A DNA stretch of 64,000 nucleotides. Source: Toxotes chatareus. Lineage: Eukaryota > Chordata > Actinopteri > Toxotidae. How positions within the stretch are numbered: the stretch's first letter is position 1; every line of letters begins with the position of its first letter. Location: contig CM028886.1 in assembly GCA_016801885.1 (NCBI GenBank), positions 17,283,366 through 17,347,365 on the forward strand, in the 5' to 3' direction. Both the position numbers and the translations under genes were made by a program. This document shows positions 27,601-39,600 of the stretch, in pieces. Below the pieces are notes generated by a model, which was not told where the DNA came from, did no database searches, and saw only the letters and a program-made list of their open reading frames with translations.

Positions 27601-30600
27601 ACTTTTAGATGTATCTAAAGATATTTTTTTCCAGAGCCAGAGACTTACAGTTATTGGTTGCTCTCTAAATAATTTAGTTCTTAAAATGTCAAGAATTGTG
27701 CCCAGTCTGGCTTCATGTTGCTTATTTTCTATCACCAACAATGCAACCCACGAGTATACAGCATATAATGATACATATAGAACTATATGATTACATAATT
27801 GATACGGCAGTTAGAAGCAAATCCTTAGATCTGAGAAGCAGACCTTTTACTTTGCCTGCACTCCAACCTGAGCTGTGTGTAAACAATTTCTCTTAATGCA
27901 TTTTTCATGAGTTGCTTACAGAGGTGGCGATGTAAAGGTCACAGCTTCAGATACTGTAATCAGCTGGGAAGAAGTTGGTGATAATGATTGATGAGAAATT
28001 TTGTGCCATCTTTGAAACACCTGTTGTTGTTTAGAGTCACCAACATCTTGAAAACTGCGACACAAAGACCTGTTGGTTTTGCATTTGTACTTCTAAACAT
28101 CCTTGCGAACTATTGTTTGTTTATGGGTACATGTGCTACATTTTACAGCTCAAGACTGTATTTGTACCAGGCAGATTTATCTTGCCATGACCAGTAGCTA
28201 CAAAAAAATGTTGTATTTGTCTTCTTGGCTAAAAAAGGATAACCTCTTTGGACAGAAAATTGTTGTTCAAGTCGTTCAAAAAAGGAGTAAAAAAAACTGC
28301 CTCCTAAAATGTCAAACTCTTGATTCAAAAACACACATGTGCAGGCATACAGACACGTACACTGACACACATAAACATACACAGTAATAATGAGTATGTA
28401 TGCACTAGTGGTGTTTTGGGGTTGGCACCAGTCTGTCCTTCCTGAGATTTGTAAATGTCAGCCATTAAATGTCTCCAGTTGTGCATTGTCCTACGTGTGC
28501 ATACAGGCTGTTGAGGGGGTATTAAGTCAGAAGGAACCATGCTGACATCTCCACTCTGTCAAGTCCATTAAACTTTACAGTGCTGGCTCATTGGAGTCTT
28601 AATGATCCAACTCATTTGCTGAAGAGGTGAAAGTCCCCTGTTAGGTCCAGATTGTCCATGTAACATTTAGAAAGATTCAATTCTCATTGATAATTTGTTA
28701 AAACTTTTTTGTTCTGTTACTAAAAGATGGAAAGAGTTCTCTGGCAAAAATATGTTTGGTCTTCTAGTATTTCTACACAGATCTGTTTAAGAGGATGTGA
28801 ATACTTTTTAAATATAATAAATATAATAACAAAAAATCCCTTATTCCTAGCACATAACATTTTTAATGAATATATGTGTTCAATCTTGGGAAAGAGTAGA
28901 ATATTGCATTCTTCATTATTAATTGTTGAGTGCTAAATCAATCAGTAATCAGTAATTCATCACAGCACTCACGTTGTAGTTTGCAGCTGTTGTATTTTAA
29001 ATGTATAATCTGTTTGAAGAAGGGCTTCATTTTGATTCAGCCTTTGCTGGCATAACACTTTGATTGAGCTTATAGTAATTAGAGACCACGTTGTCATTGT
29101 ATGTCACCCAGAATTTAGGTTTCTTAGGTGTCCACTACACGTCTCTCTTAAGGATGAAATAGTTTGTTTTGTATTGGCGAAGTGGCAGTTTCTCTTAAAA
29201 TAAGTGTGTATACTTCTACAACGCTAAGTTATTGATTGCTCATTTGTACTTGTGCTATTTTCTGTTGACGGGATCATAAAGGATGTGTTGGATTTATTTT
29301 GCCAACACGTTATTAAAACAAGGCGCACCTTACTCACTGATCTTAGATAGTTGTCTCCCTCTACTCTTGGCCGTATAATAATAACAGCCATAACACCCTG
29401 AATAGAGAGTAGCTCGCTGATTTCGATAATCTCAGAATTCACCTGCATGGCTCAAAGCACTTTAGAGGCCAGCCTCACGTAAACCCACTGTTATCTGTAA
29501 TTGTGTGAGGTATGGATGATTTGCACAGCCAGCCGGTTCACACAGCTGACCTTTGAGATGGTCTGGATCGCTGTCAGAGTCTAACAGACGTGAGCTAATA
29601 TAATAGCACGCAGGTTTAATGTAATCTGTTGAACATTTGAAAAAAAAAAAAAAAAGATACATAAAGGAAACTATTAAGTATTTTCTCTCTGTTCTGCCTG
29701 CAGATGATGTGTGATTTGATGACCCACCGCATGAGGGGTTTGTCAGAACATTTTAAAATAGATTTATAATATTTATGGGGTTTTTTTGCAGTGTGTTAGA
29801 AAAATATCAGATTGCAGTTTTTACTCCAGTAGAAGTGCACCCCAGCTGTCCTTGTATACTGGTGTCAAGAAAGGTCACTTAAAGGAAATCTGTGTGTGCG
29901 GGAAACAGCAACTCAAACTTTAGTGACCTGCCCTGAGCAAGTTGTCGCTCTTCTGAGAACTAGACCACCCCCACCCCCCGCAGCCACAAAGAAGTAATAA
30001 TTTACGGCGAACATCACACATGGGTTTTGAGGACTACAAAATTGCAATTGGGCTCTTCTGGCTGATGTTTTGGGTCATCTGGTACAACTAAACTTAACTG
30101 GCAGGCTCTCAGAGAGAGAATACATTTGTAGCTGAATGGATTTTCTGTTAAATATGATGATGCTTTAGAGTTGTTTAAAGTTACATTATAAAATACTGCA
30201 TACAGTATATGGGCTACTGAAAACCCTTTTTTAAAGCAGCCTACAAAGGCTCGAGTCCATCTTGTTGTGCCTGCTTTCAGTCATTCACTGAACTCTGTGC
30301 TTGGAACACTATTCAGTAGCACAAAGTCCAGACTGTTTTATTAGACTTTCTATTGAAAACAAACAGGGATTAAGCCAGGCTTGTAAATGTAATGCCTTTA
30401 ATTTGGGGGAAAAAAAACAGAGTTTCTGTGTCTTCTGTCGTTGTTTAGAAATGTGCAAAGAAGAGATAATAAATTCAGTGGACAAGAGAGGGACGTCTGT
30501 CCCAAATACAGTGAATAGATGTGCCAGTAGACCACGCTCTTGCATATGGCCTCTCCCCTCATGTTTGCTTTTGTCAAATATAAAGGAGTGGTGGGTACGT

Positions 30601-33600
30601 TCCTCATGTATTCACAGTGCTTAATGCATTTATCTGATATATATCTGGAACAGAATGTGTATCTGAACATACAGATCAGAACCTGTTTTCTCTGTAAGAA
30701 CACTCTACATCTGTAAAAAGCTCCAAACTAACTCTTCCACTGGGAGCACTGGTGCAGCCAACTTTCTTAGTTGTTTGTGCCAGCGCATGATTTGGTTGCA
30801 CCCTTTTGTGTTCCTCTTTCGTAGTGTTATTGGCAGTGTTGAACTTGATGACCATTTCATTCTCATCTGTTCAGTCATCACTCTAGATGTGAAGATGTGA
30901 AGATGAGAACGAGAGAATGGGAATAGGACTGTGTATGGAAGAGTGAGAAGGAGAGGGAGAAATTATTCCTTTTTTAAAAATGTGATTGGAGAGAACCATT
31001 AAATTGTCCATTTGCTTTAAATTGCAAAATATTGAGCTCAAGGTTATAATCCCTCCTGGGTCTTTATACATTCACCTGTCATCGCTGGGCCACAACCTAT
31101 CATAATAGTTCCTCTAATGGACCTTCCTGTGTAGTGCTGCCATGAGTGATGCATGAAGTGTGAGTGAAAGTAAACCTAACAGACTGCATTTCTCACAGAT
31201 CACAACTGGCAATCTGTAGGTATAGTGTAGACCTTTGGTTTGAGTAAGGATTTCCATGCATACAGGAACAGTACAATTGCTGAAGTTTTCTTTATGATTG
31301 TTCTACCTATTCTAGATCTGTTCCAGATCGTTAAAAACTATTGGGACAAAGAATTTAAAGTTTGGCCTGAGGGTAATGTCAGAGAAAATGTCAAATTAGC
31401 AAAATCAAAAGGCTAATTCTCTGTTCAGTGTTCATCTCAGAACATTTCAGGCTCAGCTTGTCAGACTCAGTTTTACTTTGTCAGACTTTGCTTTCACCTG
31501 TCTAATACTGAGTCTTAGTTTCTAAAATTAGCTCTAGATATTCTTTGCTAACCTGGATTTAGATTTATTAACAAATGTGTAGCACAATGGGTGCACAATA
31601 GCAATGGTTGGCTAATCACTAGTAAAATTACAATAAATATAATCAGTAAAGATTTATTAAAATGATCAATATCATCAGTGATTCTCACACAAGTGTGACT
31701 CTAATTAACCGCAGTTTCGTGACTTAAGCCATGCCATGGTCAAATGGAGCCTGTAGTGGGATGTGGTGTTTGCTGTAATCACATTAATTAAGGAGCAAAC
31801 AGGCCCCCCTGTGTGCAATGAACCCAAGCTCATTGGAGACTATTTATATAGATGAGAGGTGTGGGCACATAATTAACCACTGGGTTTATTTGTTATTTAG
31901 TTTTTGTTTCATTTAATTTCTTTGTTTTTCTCCATCAGCAGGATGGAGGGAAATCTTATCAAGCCACATTAAAGCTGGTGTGGGAAATACAGAATGCCAT
32001 TTTCAGGCAATAAACACATGAACAGAGGCAGAATAGGGTTAAACACTATTCCACACCAATTCCCTTTACTCCTCGTTCTACTCTGCGTATTTCTTCATGT
32101 CTGAGGTCATCAGCGGGTGGAGACTGTTTCCTTTAAATAACTGATTCATAAGAAAATGAAATGAATGATCCGCTTTGTCCTTAAATATAGTGTGTAGTGC
32201 TGGATGTCGATATCACAACAAGCTCTCACTTTCTAGAGTATAGTACTGATGTCACAAAAAACCCATTGCCACCTCAGGACTTGCAATGGAGTTTTGTTTT
32301 TTGTTTTTTTCTTTTTCAAAATGCATTGTTATTACATCCACAGATGATACAGAATGGCATACAAGCAATGTGAAAAAAATAGTACATTTTCAAAGCCAAG
32401 GATGAAAAAAAATAAGAGTAAGAAAGTATGTTGCACCAAAATATGGTCTTTTAGCCTTATTTTCATTTAGACTGACTTACAGTCTATTTCTTTTCATTTT
32501 CAGGAGATAGCTAGACAAGAGACATAACTATATACATGTAGACAGGGAGAGTTAAGGGGGAAAAAGTACAAATAACACAAAATAAACAAAAATGCTTTAC
32601 ACAGTTACATACATGATACAGTGAAATATTTGAACACCAAAGACAATACGATACAGCAACAATAAATTGTGAATGTTTCTTCAATTCATTATCTTAACAA
32701 AATGAGGTCTGAACGGTTTGAAGTATTGCACCAATTTTTCCCAATGTTGTATGAAGATGTCCATCTTTAATTTTGAAGAGAAATTAAACATTGCCATCAT
32801 GTAAATTGCATAACTATCCAGTTAATTTTGGTAGGTCCAGCATGCATCATTAAACACAAGAAAGCATCATCAGTCTAACATGCTATTGTATGTTGTCCAC
32901 TTCTATTTTAAGTACCCCTGATTTTGTCATTCTGTCTGATATGTTGGGCTAGTAGTTCTAGAAACATAAATAAGTGGAGACTAGAAGCAGCCATGTCTCA
33001 TTTCTCCTTAGAATGTGAGGAGTTTGGATAAGTAACCATTAATTTTGATTGTCATAGATTGCCTTAATGTTGTTTATCACCAATTCATTAAACCCAAATG
33101 TATTTATAACATTGTAAAGATATTGCCAACTGTCTGAATCTAAAGCCTTTTCTGCCTCTAAACTTAACATTATATTATACATGAATCAGTGTAAATCTTG
33201 TGGGTTCTTTTCTAAATGCTTTGTACCATCACTTCCTTGTGATATGTTTGCTTTTAGTCCAATTGCCTCATTTAATGCTTTAACAATTATTTCTGTGCTT
33301 AAGACTTTATCAAGCATATTAGTGTTTTCATGTTGGAACATAATATGGTAACTATTTTATGTCCTCATCCTTGATCAAAGGTATACAGCTGTCTTTAATG
33401 TGTGGCTCCAGATGATAAAATGGCTTTTCTGATAACACACCCTCAGATAGTGATACCGAATGTATTTCCCTTTGCAACTTTGTTTCTGCTCTTTCAAGTA
33501 TATATCAAGTTACCATTCCCCCATTTAATATATTTGACTTGAATATTATTTTTGTCTGATTTATCTAATACTAGTTCTATCTGTCCTCTATTCCCATACA

Positions 33601-36600
33601 GATATTGGCCAATTTTATCATTTTCATGTGTGGCAACATGGCAGGGGCATACCACAAGCATCTGATGGAATTGGCACTCAAACAGACTTATCAGGACACC
33701 TGCAACTGCATCAAGTCCCCAATTAAACTGGAGTTTGAGAAGAGACAACAGGTAAAGTGGTCAATAAATCTTAATGACTAGTGAACCAGTGAAAGTCAGG
33801 CAGGTAGCAAGTGGTTGAGCATATGCAGTAGTGTGGATGGTGATAATGTTGATTGCAGTGATGAATTAAAAATTAGCATGAATGAGGAATGGTTTATGTG
33901 AAATATATAATGATGATGATGATGATGGCGACAGCGCCTGTGTAAGGAGACAAATGGGTACATAAATAAAAGCAGTGTGGCAGATTGGAGAATGATGTCA
34001 AATCCAGTGCAAAATAACTGATGTTGATCTAAAAAAGGTATTTTGTGGTACTCAACCCTTTTTGTTGGAATATTATTTTCAACAGCTTTTTAATGCTGCA
34101 CTTGAGTGAAACTGCTGAATTAAAAAAAAAGCTTCAACCTTCACACATCAAAATGCCATGTTTTTGTTTTATCAATGTATATGTGCCTATATCTCCTATA
34201 GTTAATGTTGTTAAACATTCACTCTGCAAACATTTACTGTTTATCTGCTTGTTGTGCCTAAAGAATTTTACCTAAAATTTATTGTGCAGTTTATCGTTAT
34301 GGAATCCAATCATCTGTGCATCTAGCTGTCTGTGCTTCATTCCTGTGGTTTAGGAAAGAAGGAGTCCCCAGAGACTATGCGTCAGGGGTTGTATTTTACA
34401 GAAAGTGTTAATTGTTAATGACCTCAGTGAGTGTGGTGATAATGTTAAGTACCTGGAGCCTAGTGCATATGCTCAATTCTCTGTGGTGAAAATTCTTCTG
34501 CATCCAATGACCGGTGGTTGAAATCTTTGCAGCTGGTTAGCAAGATATAAGAAGATCTGTGACTGTATTTTCATATGTAGCAAATGAGTCCCCTTACAAT
34601 GAGGCTATTGATTGAATGATGTTAATAATAATAATGATATTCTCATGTCCATTTGCTCTTCCTTTCATTGACACATCTGTGTGTTTGTGTTTGCCGTGCA
34701 GCCTTTTGGATGACATTGATTGGATATTGACACAGCTATAGGCAATTATATGTGATTCATCGTTTGCACCATCTCCGGTCACTGATTGACATAAGGGGGG
34801 CCTACAGCATTTGTTAAATGTGTTGTTGGTCACATACAGTATCTCAAACACAAATCTATGATTGTGATGGGTCTCATTTTTACATGACTAGAGGGGATAT
34901 GTCCTATTTTCTCTTCCCCACTGTGCTTGATTGAGAAAAAGTAACATATTTTGTTGTTATTGTCGCATTCAGTCTGCTTTTCACATAAATGTGTGGAATT
35001 CCTTTTCAGTATCCGAACAGCATATTTCTTGGCTACTTCATTTTCATAACCCATTTGACAAAACATGTTGGAATGCTCTTAGTGTGGCAGTTAAGGCAGG
35101 GGAATGTGGTGCTGCTACTTACAAGCAGCATGGCCTCTTCTGAGAAATTAGCAAGGTGTTGATTAAAGCTTACTGCTGTGCGAGCTTGGGATGCAGCCAT
35201 AGCTTTTCACCACAGCTGCTGTAGTCGTAGCTTGTTCAGAAGAAAGGGAATCTAGCTGTTGCTGTAAAAGCCCGGGCTTCGGGTGGAGCTGGTTATCCCT
35301 CTGGTGAATCCAGCTTGTGTCGTTACAACTGCCACGAGTGAAGCTGAAAACGCCTCAGGTGGACTGTTAGGCAGTAGCCCTGGAGTGCTGCTGTTGCCTG
35401 CGACAGATGGTAGCAACAGTGCAGAGACACATTTCTCAGGCGCTCAGTGCACTCGTAATATATGCTGTTCGCTGCTTGCTTTTATGCAAAGTGCCCTGCA
35501 GTACAGTGAGTGCATGCATTTTTGGTACGAGTGGTCCAAGGGGGCCTATGTGAATTCATCAAAAACCCAAAGTCCTGGCAGTGTTTGTTAGCAGCCACCG
35601 TGGACCTCTCTTTCACGTAGAACCCTCTGAGCCTCAGCAACAGTGCAGGGAGATGATGATCAACAGTGCAGAAAAAAAACTTGTCAAGTTGGAGGTGACA
35701 CTGGCTTAATTGTTTTCTCTAGATTTGAACTTTTACTCACCCCAAGAGGAGTTTTATTTGCTAATTACTGTGCGGGTTGGCTTAGAGATATGATTAAGCA
35801 ACCACTACATAAAAGAATAAGGGCTGAGTCTGTCTTCTGGTTTTTTATTGATCATTACTTTGAGTAACAAGAAGTCAGCCTGACACAATGTAGTGCCCGA
35901 TTAACCTTCACTTAGCAGTTGAAGCTTTAATGGAGGTCGGTGACATAGTGGTAACAGCTTTTTGTCTCCTCCTGTTATCAAAGGTTAATGCTTCCGAATA
36001 TTATCAGGACTGAATTCAATTGAATATCAATATGGAAAACTTTTTCAGTGTCAAGATCCTTGATCATTGTAAATGATTACATAAATTTGTAAACTTTGGA
36101 TCTGGAAGTTTGTTTTGTTACTAAAGTCAAAGCTTTGTTCTTGTTTTCAATTTCAATCACATTTAATTTTGGTCATCCCACTTACAGTGAGTGAATCTTT
36201 GGGGTGTTGAGGCAATGAGTTCCTGAGAGAAAATACTCTGAGGCTAAAGCAAATGATCAAATTAGCACACTGCAGCTGTGGCCGCTGATCAGAAATGACA
36301 TGTTGTCCTATATGGAAATGACATGTTGTCCCTATAATATATCTATTGTAAATGTTGATAGTTTTAAAATAAGCAGATCATTGGCTTATTTTTTCTTGAT
36401 TATGCTAACTATCCCTGTATCGCTGCTGCTTCTCTCTCTGTGTTAATGCCATCAGGAGCGTCTCCTGTTGTCACTGTTGCCGGCTCACATCGCCAGAGTG
36501 ATGAAAGCTGAGATCATCCAGAGACTGAAGGGCCCAAACTTTGGCCAGATTGAGAACACAAACAATTTTCACAACCTATATGTCCAGAGACACACTAATG

Positions 36601-39600
36601 TCAGGCATGTATCATTTACTTGGATTTATGTGACTGCACTGCACTTGTAAGACACATGTGTGTGAGATTCACCAATTTAAATACCAGACAGCCCAAATGT
36701 ATAGTCACGGTTTTGAAAGCTGCTGTTTTTCATTATACATCCAATATATTATAGTATATTTTTTAATATATATTTTTCCATTTCTAGTATTCTGTATGCT
36801 GATATAGTGGGTTTCACACGACTGGCCAGTGACTGTTCGCCTGGAGAGCTGGTGCACATGCTGAATGAGCTGTTTGGCAAATTTGATCAAATTGCCAAGG
36901 TAAACATTTCATTATTGGACCTCGTCACTGAACAACACATCCTAACAAAGTGCTAAGTCTGCTTCTTCACTGAAGATTAAACGATAACAGCTCGTATGTT
37001 ACCCGTCTCACTTGTACGACCACTTTTTGTTCCTTTGTGATGAATTTGTCTTATTCCTGCAAATGCAGGGTCTGCATGGCTGATCTGGCTTCACACACAG
37101 ATATTTGCAGTGCTGATGCAATATAATTTCTTAACAATACAATACAAATATCTTAACAAAAACATTTTTTTGCCCAGAAATCTTCACTATGACTGGTCAA
37201 CATAATATATCAGGATTTTTTGATCAACCTCTTAAAATGAAAGAGTAGGAGCTTGCTTCTTAAAAAAAAAAAAAAAATCTGCAGGTGGATTTTCCCTCAA
37301 ATGGTTATTGTGTTGTGAAATTAAAAAGCTGCCTCTGCTGTCTGTCAGTTGGACCTTTGTCTGACCCAGCGTATCTGAGCCTGTGCTATTATATGTGCAG
37401 GAGAATGAATGTATGCGGATCAAAATCCTTGGCGACTGTTACTACTGTGTGTCCGGCCTGCCAGAGTCTCTGCCGAACCATGCTAAGAACTGTGTGAAAA
37501 TGGGTCTGGACATGTGTGAGGCCATCAAGTAAGTGCCAGCTAAATAACGGTGCTGCTAAAGAATGACGGCCCCCAGAGACGCAAACTTTTTGAAATGTTT
37601 GCGTCTCTGCTACTCTACAGTTTGCCTTTGCTAAAGCACCCCCCACATCTACAGTACTAATGTGTAGATCTTTGATCAGTGATGTGGACGTATTTGAAAA
37701 TATCTGACCTGAAATCAAATGTAAATAAAGGATGAGGAAACATGCACAGCTGTGTCTCATTCTTTATATTGCAACCACTCGAAAACTGAAATTAGATGCT
37801 ACTAACAGCACTAAAAATTTACTTCATGCTGGTTCTTGTCTGTTAACTCTAGAGTCGCATTTAGCTGCATCAAATATGTTAAAGTATTGCTGTGTTAAAT
37901 GTGAGGTCCTATCTTATCTCCAGGCATCAGCCTGAAACAAATCAGAGGGGGCTGGGACTGAATTAATTGAGATAGAAAGACCTCAGTGAATTAAATTTAA
38001 TTATGGAATTCAACACTGTTTACATGCATGCTAATAATTTGATCATGATCACATAGTGTGATTGTCAAAAATGTCACAGCACGTTTTAACTGGGTGTCCT
38101 TCATCAAAGAACCTTTAAAGTCAGTATTATTGTATCTGTTAACAGACCTTAAAGTATGTTAACAAATACAAAAAACAGGTTTACTCAGAAAACTTGAAAA
38201 ATACTGTGGCTGGTTTCTATCTCTGTGTTTTCCCAGTGTTTCAGTTCTCTCTACTGTACAGATACATGGCAGTTTTTTTAATTTTCTATTACTCCATTTT
38301 AATAAAGTCTGTTTTTGGTGTACGACAGGAAAGTGCGAGATGCCACAGGCGTTGACATCAACATGCGTGTTGGTGTGCATTCAGGGAATGTTCTGTGTGG
38401 TGTTATTGGACTTCAGAAATGGCAGTATGATGTTTGGTCACATGATGTCACATTGGCCAATCATATGGAGGCAGGAGGTGTACCAGGGTGAGTGAGATGG
38501 AAGTAAAGCAATTATATAAATAAGTTATTATTGTTGTGTTGTTTATGGTATTTTTTTGGTATCAGTATTGTCTGGTTGGTTGCTGTTGGTCCTTGCGGAC
38601 AGGTACAGGCTGAGCCACAGTGTTTGTAGAAAACCTGTTTGTTTATTGTTCCCAATTGTTCATTGCCAGACGAGTCCACATCACTTCAGTGACACTGGAG
38701 CACCTGAATGGTGCCTACAAGGTGGAAGATGGGGATGGACAGGAAAGGGACCCCTACCTAAAGGAACATGGCGTCATTACCTATTTGGTCATTAACCCCA
38801 AGGTACCATTGCACACATGCATCACATTCAATTGAATGAATTTTGGACATAGAATAAAATGCAATAAAATAACACAATATCTGCATATGTCCAGGTGGAG
38901 CGTCGGAGCCCACAGCATCATTACCGTCCCAGACACACTCTAGACGGAGCAAAGATGAGGGCTTCAGTCAGGATGACCCGCTACCTGGAGTCGTGGGGAG
39001 CAGCCAAGCCCTTTGCCAACCTGCACCACAGAGACAGCATGACTAATGAGAATGGGAAGATCAACACTGCTGTGTGTAATTTTTGCCGCACGTATGTTGT
39101 GATTTAGGTGATGGGGAAGTTCAGCTGTAGCTTGTAACCCGTCTCTCTCCTCTTGCTCTGTGTCTAGGATGTGCCAATGGGGCAGTATCACTTCCAAAGG
39201 AGATCAGAAAGGCAAGCTGCTCATTTTCGAGCTCCAGCATAATTTTCTCTGGCAAGATTATCCTCATCCCTTAACAGTACAGAGACAGACGACAAGATGT
39301 TTAATAAGACTAGACTTCTGCCAGAGGCTTTGATGTGTGTGACTAATATTATGTGAACTTAAAAGATATTCTGTGTCTTTTTCTTGTTACCCGTTACAGG
39401 ACAAAGTCCCAGAAGAAACGGTTTGAGGAGGAACTTAATGAGAGGATGATTAGAACCTTTGATGGGATAAATTCACAAAAGTAAGGGTCTTTAAAAAAAA
39501 AAAAAAAAACAATGATAATATTATAATATTATGGTACAAAAAGTAAAGTAAATCAGAAAGTTCAGGAAATTGTCTAATGCACACATCTGATTGACAGCTG

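Larger units (their letters stand above)
22345..33601 (+). other. adcy2: adcy2 intron 3
   Basis: 11.3 kb. Holds T-rich runs (22891-22910, 23118-23132), a Tc1-type transposase fragment (24322-24640), a CpG-containing CCAAT/YY1-like cluster (25100-25140), a perfect 13-bp hairpin (26554-26583), and an L1-like fragment on the - strand (about 32289-33530). No host gene exon other than adcy2 was recognised. Confidence 0.8.

Noticed and set aside
35283..35591. Plus-strand open frame of 102 codons in intron 4
   Set aside because: No recognisable domain, low-complexity composition and no promoter or splice support.
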